Shown: positions 37,890 through 47,062, counted from the first letter of the stretch. The stretch is 64,000 bases of DNA from Ga0077536 sp035325705 (GCA_035325705.1 DAOKZI010000001.1:434001-498000), one strand, 5' to 3'. Numbers and translations are program-made. The notes: generated by a model not told the origin, from the letters alone.

Positions 37890-38692
37890 GCGCTCGCCGG
37901 CGCCGGCAGACGGAAATCCTCCAGCGCGAAGTCGTAATCCACGGTCAGCGGCGCGTGATCCGAAAAGGGCTGCGCGGTGTAGATCGCCACGCGCGCGATG
38001 CGCTCGCGCAGCCCCGGCGTCACCACGTGGTAGTCGATGCGCCACCCGACGTTCTTCGCGCGGGCCTGGCCGCGATTCGACCACCAGGTGTACTGATCCG
38101 GCTCCTGGTTGACGACGCGGAAGGCATCGACCCAGCCGGCCTCGCCGAACAGGCGATCGAGCCAGGCGCGCTCCTCGGGCAGGAAACCGGAGTTCTTCTG
38201 GTTCGAGCGCCAGTTCTTCAGGTCGATTTCCTTGTGCGCGATGTTCCAGTCGCCGCACAGCACGAACTCGCGATCGAGCTCGCGATGCGCGCGCAGCACG
38301 GGCATGTAGCGGGCGAGGAAGTCGAACTTCGCCGCCTGCCGCAGCTCGCTGGAGGAGCCCGACGGCAAGTACAGCGAGGCCACCGACAGGCGGCCGAAGT
38401 CGAGCTGCAGATAGCGGCCTTCGCGATCGAAGTCCGGCCAGCCGAGACCGCGCACGACGCGGTCCGGCACATGGCGGCTGAACACGGCGACGCCGCTGTA
38501 GCCGGGCTTCTCGGCGTCCTCGAAATAGGTGTGCCAGCCCGGCGGCTCGCGCAGCGCCGGCTCGAGCTGGGCGAGCTGCGCCTTCGTTTCCTGCAGGCAG
38601 ACGAGATCGGCGTCCTGCGCGGCGAGCCAGTCGTAGAAGCCCTTGCGATGGGCGGAACGGATGCCGTTGCAATTCAGGGTGATGATGCGCAT
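37865..38692 (-). CDS. xth: Exodeoxyribonuclease III
   Basis: This AP endonuclease and 3' exonuclease acts in base excision repair. The 275-residue protein has MRIITLNCNGIRSA, LVCLQETKAQ (metal-binding Glu), FVLCGDWNIAHKEIDLKN, NVGWRIDYHVV and FSDHAPLTVDYDF (catalytic His). A short basic tail follows. It faces metW and is divergent from pyrE. Confidence 0.95.
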   Translation of the reverse strand: MRIITLNCNGIRSAHRKGFYDWLAAQDADLVCLQETKAQLAQLEPALREPPGWHTYFEDAEKPGYSGVAVFSRHVPDRVVRGLGWPDFDREGRYLQLDFGRLSVASLYLPSGSSSELRQAAKFDFLARYMPVLRAHRELDREFVLCGDWNIAHKEIDLKNWRSNQKNSGFLPEERAWLDRLFGEAGWVDAFRVVNQEPDQYTWWSNRGQARAKNVGWRIDYHVVTPGLRERIARVAIYTAQPFSDHAPLTVDYDFALEDFRLPAPASAQPRRRKR

Positions 38693-38785
38693 GCGGATCG
38701 AAGATCGGTGATGGAACGGCCGCCGGCGGTCGAAGCCGCTCGAGGCCGCCGCTATGATACGCCGTCGTTCACGAGGCGGGCTTCC

Positions 38786-39445
38786 ATGCAGGCATACCAG
38801 CGGTCTTTCATCGACTTCGCGCTCGCGCGCCAGGCCCTGCGCTTCGGCAGCTTCACCCTGAAGTCCGGCCGCCGGAGTCCCTATTTCTTCAACACCGGCG
38901 TGTTCGATTCCGGCGCCGCGCTCGCGCGCCTCGGCGAGTACTATGCGGCGGCGCTACTCGCCTCCGGCCTCGGCTTCGACATGCTGTTCGGGCCGGCCTA
39001 CAAGGGCATTCCGCTCGGTGCCGCCGTTGCCATCGCGCTCGCCCGCGATCACGGCCGCGACGTCCCGTTCTGCTTCAACCGCAAGGAAGCCAAGGATCAC
39101 GGCGAGGGCGGTATGACCCTCGGCGCGCCGCTGGCCGGGCGTGTGCTCATCATCGACGACGTGATCTCGGCCGGCACCTCGGTCAATGAATCCGTCGCCC
39201 TCATCCGCGCCGCCGATGCCACGCCGGTCGGCGTGCTGATCTCGCTGGATCGCCAGGAGCGCGGACAGGGGGCACTGTCGGCGGCGCAGGAAGTCGAAGA
39301 TCGGCACGGCGTGCCGGTGTTGAGCATCGTGACGCTGGCCGACGTCCGGCGCTATCTGGCCGAGCGCGGCGATGCGGCTCAAGATTTGGCGGCAATCGAC
39401 GACTATCTGGGTCGCTACGGCGCCGCCCCCCGCGGGGCGGCCTGA
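38786..39445 (+). CDS. pyrE: Orotate phosphoribosyltransferase
   Basis: PyrE converts orotate and PRPP to OMP in pyrimidine synthesis. The start at 38786 (MQAYQRSFIDFALARQALRFG) gives 219 residues. The PRPP loop VLIIDDVISAGTSV, the FGPAYKGIPLG substrate loop and the FNRKEAKDHGEGG flexible loop are all present. It is close to slmA, argB and coaBC, a gammaproteobacterial neighbourhood. Confidence 0.97.
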   Translation: MQAYQRSFIDFALARQALRFGSFTLKSGRRSPYFFNTGVFDSGAALARLGEYYAAALLASGLGFDMLFGPAYKGIPLGAAVAIALARDHGRDVPFCFNRKEAKDHGEGGMTLGAPLAGRVLIIDDVISAGTSVNESVALIRAADATPVGVLISLDRQERGQGALSAAQEVEDRHGVPVLSIVTLADVRRYLAERGDAAQDLAAIDDYLGRYGAAPRGAA

Positions 39446-39497
39446 GCACGCGCAGCGCCGCGCGCGGCCGGCGTCGGACCCCCGGGGTGAACGAGTG

Positions 39498-40163
39498 ATG
39501 AGCTTCGACTACGGAATTTCTCGCCGCCGGCGGTGGCGCATCGCGGCGCTCGCCTGCGCGCTCGCGCTGCCGCTGGCCGCCGAAGCGGGCATCAAATGCT
39601 GGACGAACAAGGACGGCGTGCGCGAGTGCGGCAACACGGTGCCGCCGGAATACGCGCAGGGCGAGCACGTCGAGAAGAGCAAGAGCGGCCTCGTCGTCAA
39701 GAAACAGGACCGCAGCCGCACCCAGGAAGAAATCATCGCCGAACGCGAACGCCGCGCGGCGGAAGCCAAGGCCAAGGCCGAAGCTCAGGCCGCGGCGGTC
39801 GAGCGCGCGAAGGCCGATCGCGTGCTGCTCGACACCTTCAGCTCGGAGGACGATCTGGTCCTCGCCCGCGACGGCCAGCTCACCAACGTCGAGGCGCAGG
39901 TCAAGATCACCGAGAGCCACGTCGTGAAGCTGAACAAACAGCTCGATCAAATGATCGGTCAGGCCGCCGACATCGAGAAGCGCGGCCGCAAAGTGCCGGA
40001 GAACCTCGCCGAGAACATCGAGTCGGTGCGCGAACAAATCGAAGAACAGCACGCGTTCATCGCCGACAAGCGCCGCGAGCAGGACGCAATCCGCGCCAAG
40101 TTCGACGCCGACATCGCCCGCTTCCGCGAACTGCGCGCCGAGCGCACGGCCACTTCCAACTGA
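39498..40163 (+). CDS. Secreted DUF4124-like protein with coiled-coil body
   Basis: The 221-residue protein has a signal peptide after a basic start (RRRRWRIAALACALALPLAAEA). A short DUF4124-type region follows (GIKCWTNKDGVRECGNTVPPEY), with two Cys that could form a disulphide. The rest is a long charged helix (TQEEIIAERERRAAEAKAKAEAQ and onward), probably a coiled coil. The location would be periplasmic. Function is unknown; a link to pyrE is not evident beyond the 52-nt spacing. Confidence 0.82.
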   Translation: MSFDYGISRRRRWRIAALACALALPLAAEAGIKCWTNKDGVRECGNTVPPEYAQGEHVEKSKSGLVVKKQDRSRTQEEIIAERERRAAEAKAKAEAQAAAVERAKADRVLLDTFSSEDDLVLARDGQLTNVEAQVKITESHVVKLNKQLDQMIGQAADIEKRGRKVPENLAENIESVREQIEEQHAFIADKRREQDAIRAKFDADIARFRELRAERTATSN

Positions 40164-40199
40164 CGCGCGGTGAAAGCTCGTCGTTGCCGACGGGCCGTT

Positions 40200-40458
40200 T
40201 TTGCCACCGAGAACACCGAGAACACAGAGGAAGACGAGAATGGGCCGTGCCTATCTCGACTCCGTGCCGGACTGGAAAGCTGCTGAATTTGCGCTATACG
40301 CAACCACGGGGAAGAAAAATCGAAAACGTAGGTTGGGCTGACGAAGGAAGCCCAACATCGGGCGCCGAACGTTGGGCTTCCTTCGTCAGCCCAACCTACG
40401 GCCTCTGTGAACAAATCCCTTTTTCTTCCTCTATGTTCTCGGTGTTCTCGGTGGCAAA
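40200..40458. repeat. Family 1 inverted repeat (TTGCC type), hosting family 2
   Basis: The left arm at 40200-40250 reads TTTGCCACCGAGAACACCG, another unit, then GAGAATGGGCCGTGCC. The inverse arm at 40420-40458 reads CTTCCTCTATGTTCTCGG onward to GGTGGCAAAA. The internal GACTGGAAAGCTGCTGAAT matches the copy at 1657. The loop carries an inserted, perfectly palindromic family 2 copy. The whole gap 40164-40504 is repeat. Confidence 0.88.
40327..40400. repeat. Family 2, perfect 30-bp inverted repeat
   Basis: The arms at 40327-40356 (CGTAGGTTGGGCTGACG onward) and 40371-40400 are exactly complementary over 30 bp around a 14-nt spacer. The lack of divergence suggests it is recent or under conversion. 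It interrupts the loop of the surrounding family 1 copy. Confidence 0.92.
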
Positions 40459-40504
40459 AACGGCCGTCAACAGCTAAAGAGACGGCCGAGGCGCTTCGTC
40501 CGGG

Positions 40505-41101
40505 CTATGAAACGCCCCGCACGACGAAGATGCCTTGCGCGAGCATTTGCCACTGTTCGTCCCACTGTGCGGAGGGGGAGTGACGGTAGGCGCTGCGCAC
40601 GAACTGGGCGAGGCGGCCCGTGACGCTGGCGAGGATCAGGCTCGCCGCGGCGTTGACCAGCGCGCGGTCGGGCTGGGCCCCTGCGACCAGCAGGGAATCG
40701 CGCAGGATCTGTCTGAACTGGGTTTCGAGGCGATCGAAGAACTGGGCGACGCGGGCGCGCAGCCGCTCGTGCTCGCCGACGAGGATGTCGCCCATCAGCA
40801 CGCGCGTGATGCCGGGGTTCTTCTCGGCAAAGCGCAGCACCACGCCGCCGATCCGGCCGCAGCGCGCGGCGGCATCGGCGGTTTCTTCCAGGATGCGATT
40901 GGCGAGGCCGAAGACCGTTTCTTCGGCGAAGTCGATCAGCGCGTCGAACATCTTCGCCTTGCTCGCGAAGTGCCGGTACAGCGCCGCCTCGGACACGCCG
41001 AGCGCAGCGGCGAGGCTCGCCGTCGAGATGCGCGCGCCGGGCCGCGTCTCGAGCTCGGTCGCGAGCACTTCGAGGATCTGCTGCTGGCGCGCGGTCTTCA
41101 C
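40505..41101 (-). CDS. slmA: Nucleoid occlusion factor SlmA
   Basis: SlmA is a TetR-fold protein that binds chromosomal sites and blocks FtsZ polymerisation over the nucleoid. The N-terminal helix-turn-helix (ISTASLAAALGVSEAALYRHFASKAKMFDALIDF) is present, and the 198-residue length fits. Linkage with argB, algC, coaBC and nearby pyrE matches known slmA contexts. It starts 8 nt after argB and is probably the last gene of that operon. Confidence 0.93.
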   Translation of the reverse strand: MKTARQQQILEVLATELETRPGARISTASLAAALGVSEAALYRHFASKAKMFDALIDFAEETVFGLANRILEETADAAARCGRIGGVVLRFAEKNPGITRVLMGDILVGEHERLRARVAQFFDRLETQFRQILRDSLLVAGAQPDRALVNAAASLILASVTGRLAQFVRSAYRHSPSAQWDEQWQMLAQGIFVVRGVS

Positions 41102-41109
41102 GGCTCGCG

Positions 41110-42006
41110 TCAGCGGCGCTCGATCAGCGTGCCGATGCCGCTGTCGGTGAAGAGCTCGAGCAGCACGGCGTGCTCGATGCGGCCGTCGATGATGTGGGCG
41201 CGCTTGACGCCGGCCTTCACCGCATCGAGCACGGAATCCATCTTCGGCAGCATGCCGCCGCTGATCGTGCCGTCCGCGATCAGCGCATCGACCTCGTCGG
41301 CATCGAGCCCGGTGAGGAGCTTCCCCTGCTTGTTCAGCAGGCCGCGGATGTTCGTCAGCACGATCAGCTTCTCGGCCTGCAGCACTTCGGCGATCTTGCC
41401 GGCGACGAGATCGGCGTTGATGTTGTAGGACGCGCCGTCCTCGCCGACGCCGATCGGCGCGATGACGGGAATGAAATCGCCCTTGGCGAGGTAGTCGAGC
41501 ACGCGCTTGTCCACGCCGGAGATTTCGCCGACGTGGCCGAGATCGATGATCTCCGGCGCGGCCAGCGCCTCGCGGCGCCGGCTCAGCACCATCTTTTTCG
41601 CGTACAGCAGCGGGCCGTCCTTGCCGGTGAGGCCGAGGGCCCGGCCGCCGTTCGAATTGATCAGCGTGACGATCTCCTTGTTGACGAGACCGCCGAGCAC
41701 CATCTCGACGACGTCCATGGTTTCGGCGTCGGTGACGCGCATGCCGTCGACGAAGCGGCTCTTGATGCCGAGCCGATCGAGCAGCGTGCCGATCTGAGGA
41801 CCGCCGCCGTGGACGACGATCGGATTGATGCCGACGAGCTTCATCAGCACGATGTCGCGCGCGAAGCCGTTCTTCAGCGCGTCCTCGGTCATCGCATTGC
41901 CGCCGTATTTGATGACCATGGTCTTGCCCTGATAGCGCTGGATGTAAGGCAGCGCCTCGGTCAGGACGTGGGCGGCGGAAAGTGCTTGCTCTCGATCGAG
42001 CGCCAT
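41110..42006 (-). CDS. argB: Acetylglutamate kinase
   Basis: ArgB phosphorylates N-acetylglutamate in arginine synthesis. The start at 42006 (MALDREQALSAAHVL) gives 298 residues, and Met at 42021 is an alternative. Key segments are VIKYGGNAM near the N-terminus, NPIVVHGGGPQIG, GLTGKDGPL, VIAPIGVGEDGASYNINADL and ADGTISGGMLPKM. The long N-terminus with a mobile helix is seen in arginine-regulated forms, so feedback inhibition by arginine is possible. Confidence 0.96.
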   Translation of the reverse strand: MALDREQALSAAHVLTEALPYIQRYQGKTMVIKYGGNAMTEDALKNGFARDIVLMKLVGINPIVVHGGGPQIGTLLDRLGIKSRFVDGMRVTDAETMDVVEMVLGGLVNKEIVTLINSNGGRALGLTGKDGPLLYAKKMVLSRRREALAAPEIIDLGHVGEISGVDKRVLDYLAKGDFIPVIAPIGVGEDGASYNINADLVAGKIAEVLQAEKLIVLTNIRGLLNKQGKLLTGLDADEVDALIADGTISGGMLPKMDSVLDAVKAGVKRAHIIDGRIEHAVLLELFTDSGIGTLIERR

Positions 42007-42055
42007 CCGGAAAGTCTCCATTCGGCCAGGGTGCTGGGGATGCGACCGCGCGGCC

Positions 42056-44542
42056 TCAGAACGGCAGCTCGAGGCTGGCGTCGACGGCTCGCAGCAAATG
42101 ACGGAAGCGCTCCTTGATTTCCTCGAGCGCGTTCGCGTCGTCGCCTTCGAAGCGCAGCACGAGGTTAGGCGTCGTGTTCGACGGCCGTACCAAGCCCCAG
42201 CAGTGCGGGAGATCGACGCGCAGGCCGTCGATCTCGGTGATTTCACCGTCGGGGAAGTCGGCGAGCGCGCCGATCCGCTCCATGAACTCGGTGTGCCGCT
42301 CTTCCGGCAGAGGGATCTTCAGCTCCGGCGTCGCGACGCCGTCCGGCAGGGCGGCGAACACGTCCTCGGGCGGCTGCTTGGCGTTGACCAGGATCTCGAG
42401 CAGACGAGCCGCGGCATACAGCGCATCGTCGAAGCCGTACCAGCGCTCCTTGAAGCAGATGTGGCCGCTCATCTCGCCACCGAGCAGGGCACCGGTCTCC
42501 GCCATCTTCGACTTGATCAGCGAGTGACCCGTCTTCCACATCAGCGGCACGCCGCCGGCCTCGCGAATGACCTCGGCGAGGCGGCGCGAGCATTTCACGT
42601 CGTAGACGATCGTCGCGCCGGGATTGCGCGACAGCACGTCGCGCGCGAACAGCATCAACTGGCGATCGGCCCAGACGATGTTGCCGCTGCGATCGACGAC
42701 GCCGAGGCGGTCGCCGTCGCCGTCGAAAGCGAGACCCAGATCGGCGTCCTCGTGGCGGACCATGATGATCAAGTCCTCGAGATTCGCCGGCTCGCTCGGG
42801 TCCGGGTGATGGTTCGGAAATTCGCCGTCGACCTCGCAGTAGAGCTCGATCACGTCGTGGCCGATCGCGCGCAGGATGTGCGGGGCGACGATGCCCGGCA
42901 CGCCGTTGCCGCAGTCGACGACGATCTTCAGCGTGCGGCCGAGCGAGACCGGGATTTCCTCGGTGATCCGGCGAATGTAGTCGGGCACGATCTCGGTCTG
43001 CTGCAGCGTGCCTTGTCCACTCGTGTAGTCCTGTTGCTCGACGCGGCGCCGGATCGCCTGGATCGCATCGCCCGACAGCGCCTTGCCGTTCAGCACGATC
43101 TTCAGTCCATTGTATTCGGGCGGATTGTGACTGCCGGTGATCATCACGCCCGTGCGCGTGTCGAGATAATGCGTCGCGAAGTACAGCACCGGCGTCGGCA
43201 CGAGGCCGATCTCGAGCACGTCGCAGCCCGCCGCGAGCAGGCCTTCGACCAGCGACGCCTGCAGCGACACGCTGGACACGCGCCCGTCGCGCGCGACGAC
43301 CACGGTCTGCTGACCCAGGGCCTGTGCCTCGGAGCCGATCGCGCGGCCGAGCTGGACCATCGCCTCGTTCGTCAGCGCGCTGCCGACGACGCCGCGTATG
43401 TCGTAGCTGCGGAAGATCACGGGATCGATCGCCGCGGGCGCCGGCGCGGCGGCCGCGGGCTCTGCCGCCGGCTCGCTCGCGACCGCATCGCCCGCGTCGA
43501 AGGCCGGGATCTCGACGGTGCGCGCCGACACCGGCGTGGGCTCCTCGCTCGCACGCTGCGCGGCCGGTAGCGCGCGCACCGGCGCGCCGGGCAGCAGGGC
43601 TTCGAGGCCGGGATACTGACCTTCGAGGATCGCCCGCACCGCGCCCTGGTAGTCCGAGGTCTCGACGCTGCCGCCGCGGGCGACGCGCGCGCCGCCGCGT
43701 CGCCGCAGCAGCGCGAAGATCGCGAGCGCGGCGAGCGCGAGGCCGCCGGCCGGCAGCAGCAACGGCGCCACGGCCACGCCGCCACCGGGCTCGCTGCCCG
43801 TGCCGCGCTGTCTCAGCACGAGCTGCCAGATCGTGCCGGGCACCGGCGCCTGGACGACGTCGATGCGGCCGTCCGCGGCCGCCCCCTGCTTCGCGAGCAC
43901 GAGCGGCGGCGCACCGGGCATGGCCTGGCGCACTTCGACGTCGAGATCCTTGCCGTCCAGCGCCGCGACGGCCTCGGCCACGACCTTGGGATCGAGCGCG
44001 ACGTGCAGGAAGCCGACGGGATCGCCGGCAGGCGGGACACGCCGCACCACGGCGATGTGCGCGTCCGGCGTGCCGCCGAGATGGAGCTCCGCGGCGACCG
44101 GCTTCTCCTGTGCGCCGGCCTGGCGCAGCAGCGCGATCGAAGCATAGGTCAGCGGCGGATGCTGCGACTCGTCCGGCTGCACGGTGCCGGCCGGCACCAG
44201 GCGCAGCAGCAGGGCGCCGGGGATGCGCGCGCGGAGCTCCTGGCCGACGGCCAGCCGCGCATCGGGCGCGCCGGTCAGCGCGCCGACCACCTTCGGGTCT
44301 TCGGCGAGACGATCGAGCGCGGCGCGCACGGGGGCGAGCGTGCCGCCGAGCCGCTGTGCGAGCCGCGTGGCCTGGGCCTGGTGGGCGCGCTGCGCGAGGG
44401 CCGCCTCTGCGGCGGCTTTGCGCTGCCAGTCGTGCCAGATCTGCCAGCCGCCGGCGCCCAGCGCGCCGAGCAAGAGGAGCGCGGCGATCGCGCGCTTGGG
44501 GATGCGATTCAGCAGATCACTCGGAATGGGCGGCTTCCGCAC
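42056..44542 (-). CDS. algC: Phosphomannomutase/phosphoglucomutase AlgC with N-terminal membrane extension
   Basis: The C-terminal 455 or so residues form an AlgC-type enzyme interconverting the 1- and 6-phosphates of mannose and glucose for LPS and exopolysaccharide. The phosphoserine loop is TGSHNPPEYNG (about 470), the metal loop AFDGDGDRLG, the sugar loop GGEMSGH, and the phosphate site RPSNTTPNLVLRFEG. The first 370 residues add a membrane helix (about 18-33), a periplasmic-like domain, a second helix (about 260-280) and a Pro/Ala-rich linker. The total of 828 is nearly double the classical 463. The GTG start overlaps coaBC by 26 nt. Confidence 0.93.
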   Translation of the reverse strand: MRKPPIPSDLLNRIPKRAIAALLLLGALGAGGWQIWHDWQRKAAAEAALAQRAHQAQATRLAQRLGGTLAPVRAALDRLAEDPKVVGALTGAPDARLAVGQELRARIPGALLLRLVPAGTVQPDESQHPPLTYASIALLRQAGAQEKPVAAELHLGGTPDAHIAVVRRVPPAGDPVGFLHVALDPKVVAEAVAALDGKDLDVEVRQAMPGAPPLVLAKQGAAADGRIDVVQAPVPGTIWQLVLRQRGTGSEPGGGVAVAPLLLPAGGLALAALAIFALLRRRGGARVARGGSVETSDYQGAVRAILEGQYPGLEALLPGAPVRALPAAQRASEEPTPVSARTVEIPAFDAGDAVASEPAAEPAAAAPAPAAIDPVIFRSYDIRGVVGSALTNEAMVQLGRAIGSEAQALGQQTVVVARDGRVSSVSLQASLVEGLLAAGCDVLEIGLVPTPVLYFATHYLDTRTGVMITGSHNPPEYNGLKIVLNGKALSGDAIQAIRRRVEQQDYTSGQGTLQQTEIVPDYIRRITEEIPVSLGRTLKIVVDCGNGVPGIVAPHILRAIGHDVIELYCEVDGEFPNHHPDPSEPANLEDLIIMVRHEDADLGLAFDGDGDRLGVVDRSGNIVWADRQLMLFARDVLSRNPGATIVYDVKCSRRLAEVIREAGGVPLMWKTGHSLIKSKMAETGALLGGEMSGHICFKERWYGFDDALYAAARLLEILVNAKQPPEDVFAALPDGVATPELKIPLPEERHTEFMERIGALADFPDGEITEIDGLRVDLPHCWGLVRPSNTTPNLVLRFEGDDANALEEIKERFRHLLRAVDASLELPF

Positions 44543-45731
44543 GGTAACGCTCCGCGATGACGGCTATCAGATCGCGGGCGAGTGCCTGTTTCGCGGCTTT
44601 GCCAAGCTGTTTTTCCCCGCCCTGCCAGAACACGCTGAGTTCGTTGTCGTCGCTTTCGAATCCGGTGCCGGCGCGGCCGACGAGATTGGCGGCGATCATG
44701 TTCAGCGACTTGGATGCCAGCTTGCCCCGTGCATGGTCGGCGAGGCGTTCAGTTTCAGCGGCGAAGCCCACGGTGAAGGGCGCGCCGGGCCGAGCCGCGA
44801 CGCTGCGGAGTATATCGGTAGTCGGTGCGAGAGTCAGCGTAAGCGCTTCTCCCTCCTTCTTCATTTTCTGCGCGGCCGGCGCGGCCACGGTGTAGTCGGC
44901 GACCGCCGCGGTGGCGATGAAGATGTCGCAGTCGGCAACGCGCGCGAGCACGGCTTCGAGCATCTCCTGCGCGGTCGTGACCGCGACCCGCTCGCAGCCC
45001 GCGGGCGCGGGCAGCGCGGTCGGACCCGAGATCAGCGTGACGCGCGCGCCGGCGTCGCGCGCCGCGACCGCGACCGCATAGCCCATCTTGCCGGAGCTGC
45101 GATTGGTGATGAAGCGCACCGGATCGATCGGCTCCTGCGTCGGGCCCGCGGTCAACAGCACGCGCAGCCCGGCCAGCGCCTGGTGGGTCCAGCAGCGCGC
45201 CGCCGCGTCGACGATGGCGAGCGGCTCGGCCATGCGGCCGGCCCCGACTTCACCGCAGGCCTGGCTGCCTTCTTCGGGCCCGATCGACTGCACGCCGCGC
45301 GCGCGCAGGATCGCGACGTTGGCCTGCGTCGCGGCGTGTGCCCACATCAGGCGGTTCATCGCCGGCGCTACGAGCAGCGGCGCGGCCGTCGCCAGACACA
45401 GCGTGCTCGGCAGATCGTCGGCGAGCCCGTGGGCGAGACGGGCGATGAAGTCGGCGGTCGCGGGCGCCACGATCACGAGCTCGGCCCAGCGCGCGAGCTC
45501 GATGTGACCCATCGCGGCCTCGGCCGCCGGATCGAGCAAATCGACGTGCACCGGCGCGCCGGACACGGCCTGGAAGCTGAGCGGCCGCACGAATTCGGTC
45601 GCCGCGCGCGTCATCGCCACGCGCACGGCGGCGCCGGCCTCGCGCAGCCGGCGTACGAGATCCGGGGTCTTGTAGGCCGCGATACCGCCGCTGACGACGA
45701 CGACGATTTGTCTGTGCGCGAGCGTTCCCAT
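44517..45731 (-). CDS. coaBC: Bifunctional phosphopantothenoylcysteine decarboxylase/synthetase
   Basis: CoaBC makes 4'-phosphopantetheine from phosphopantothenate and cysteine in CoA synthesis. The N-terminal flavin domain (VVVSGGIAAYKTPDLVRRL, VIVAPATADFIARLAHGLADD, PAMNRLMW) carries the decarboxylase. The C-terminal half (LLTAGPTQEPIDPVRFITNRSSGKMGYAVA) carries the synthetase. The protein has 404 residues. In many relatives dut follows directly, but here algC does. Confidence 0.96.
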   Translation of the reverse strand: MGTLAHRQIVVVVSGGIAAYKTPDLVRRLREAGAAVRVAMTRAATEFVRPLSFQAVSGAPVHVDLLDPAAEAAMGHIELARWAELVIVAPATADFIARLAHGLADDLPSTLCLATAAPLLVAPAMNRLMWAHAATQANVAILRARGVQSIGPEEGSQACGEVGAGRMAEPLAIVDAAARCWTHQALAGLRVLLTAGPTQEPIDPVRFITNRSSGKMGYAVAVAARDAGARVTLISGPTALPAPAGCERVAVTTAQEMLEAVLARVADCDIFIATAAVADYTVAAPAAQKMKKEGEALTLTLAPTTDILRSVAARPGAPFTVGFAAETERLADHARGKLASKSLNMIAANLVGRAGTGFESDDNELSVFWQGGEKQLGKAAKQALARDLIAVIAERYRAEAAHSE

Positions 45732-45835
45732 TATGCTGCCTGCCCGTGTGGAGGCGCCGGATTGTACCCCAAGGATCGGGGGCTACCGCGCGCCATTGAA
45801 CCCGGACCGATGCATTCGAAGACAGGGAAGTCGAC

Positions 45836-46510
45836 ATGGCGATCAAGGAATGGCCGGCGCCCGAGCGCCCGCGCGAAAGACTGTTGAGCCTGGGCCCCGC
45901 GGCCCTCACCGACGCCGAGCTCCTCGCCCTGCTGCTCCGTCACGGCCTGGCCGGTCGCGACGCCGTGGCGCTGGCGCGCGAGCTGCTGGCGAGCACGCGC
46001 GGCCTGCGGCGCCTGATCGAGCTGCCGCTCGCGGGCTTCACGGCGCTGCCCGGCCTCGGCGCGGCACGCTATGCCGAGCTCCACGCCGCGCTCGAGCTCT
46101 CTCGCCGCTACCTGCGCGAAGGGCTGGCGCGGCCGGCGCCGATCGGGGGGCCGGCAGGCGCGAAGGACTATCTGCTCGCGCAGTTCAAGCCGCTGCAGCG
46201 CGAGGTGTTCGCCTGTCTCTTCCTCGACACGCGCCACCAGCTCATCGCCTTCGAGATTCTGTTCTACGGCACGCTGGACGCGACCACGGTCCACCCGCGC
46301 GAGGTGGTCAAGCGCGTGCTCGAGCTGAACGCCGCGGCGGTGATCCTCGCCCACAATCACCCTTCGGGCGTGGCCGAGCCGAGCCACGCCGATCAGGCCC
46401 TGACCCGGCGCCTGAGCGAAGCGCTGGCCCTGATCGACGTGCGGGTGCTGGACCACATCGTGGCCGGCGATCGAAGCGCAGTGTCCTTCGCAGATCGCGG
46501 CTGGCTCTGA
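45836..46510 (+). CDS. radC: RadC-family JAB1/MPN-like protein
   Basis: The 224-residue protein has the UPF0758 N-terminal helix-hairpin-helix (LTDAELLALLLRHGL, ALPGLGAARYAEL). The JAMM metalloprotease-like motif HNHPSGVAEPSHAD follows in the C-terminal half. Historically it was linked to DNA repair; its actual biochemical role is unsettled. It is divergent from coaBC and upstream of rpmB-rpmG, the common gammaproteobacterial arrangement, but separated from rpmB by a family 1 repeat. Confidence 0.94.
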   Translation: MAIKEWPAPERPRERLLSLGPAALTDAELLALLLRHGLAGRDAVALARELLASTRGLRRLIELPLAGFTALPGLGAARYAELHAALELSRRYLREGLARPAPIGGPAGAKDYLLAQFKPLQREVFACLFLDTRHQLIAFEILFYGTLDATTVHPREVVKRVLELNAAAVILAHNHPSGVAEPSHADQALTRRLSEALALIDVRVLDHIVAGDRSAVSFADRGWL

Positions 46511-46556
46511 TCCCGGGCCGTCCGGTTCGGCGACCGTGCCGATTCGGGCGCCTGTT

Positions 46557-46700
46557 GAATCTAGCCACGGGGGACACGGAGGGGAGGGGGATTGGTGGGA
46601 GTTGCCGCCATGTCAGAGGCTGTATCGGCACGGGCGTTGCCGTAATACGACCCATCCATTTCTTCCTCCGTGTTCTCCGTGTTCTCCGTGGCTAGATTAA
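46557..46700. repeat. Family 1 inverted repeat (CTAG type) between radC and rpmB
   Basis: The left arm at 46557-46592 reads GAATCTAGCCACGGGGG onward. The inverse arm at 46660-46700 reads CTTCCTCCGTGTTCTCCG, one more unit, then GTGGCTAGATTAAAA. The rest of the gap 46511-46825 holds the start region of rpmB, with TAGGAT at 46780-46785 as a weak -10 candidate. Confidence 0.87.
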
Positions 46701-46825
46701 AAACGCCCCTCAGGATGGCACGATGTTTCCGGATAGACGGCGCATGTCCGTCAGGCTAGCCGCAGCGGCGTTTTCGGGCTAGGATCCGCGGCCCGCTCAC
46801 TACAACCCCCATAGGCGCGAGTGTC

Positions 46826-47062
46826 ATGTCCAGAGTCTGCCAAGTCACCGGCAAGGGCCCGATGTCCGGTAACAACGTGTCCCACGCGAACAACAAGACG
46901 CGTCGGCGCTATCTTCCGAACCTGCACAGCCGCCGGATCTGGGTCGACAGCGAGCAGCGCTTCGTGACCCTGCGCGTCAGCAGCCACGGCCTGCGCATCA
47001 TCGACAAGCGCGGTATCGACGCGGTGCTGAAAGATCTCCGCGCCCGCGGCGAAAAGGTCTGA
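46826..47062 (+). CDS. rpmB: 50S ribosomal protein L28
   Basis: The 78-residue protein matches L28: MSRVCQVTGKGPMSGNNVSH, NNKTRRRYLPNLHSRR and a C-terminal GIDAVLKDLRARGEKV. It binds 23S rRNA in the large subunit. It is immediately upstream of rpmG (10 nt), a conserved pair. Confidence 0.98.
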   Translation: MSRVCQVTGKGPMSGNNVSHANNKTRRRYLPNLHSRRIWVDSEQRFVTLRVSSHGLRIIDKRGIDAVLKDLRARGEKV

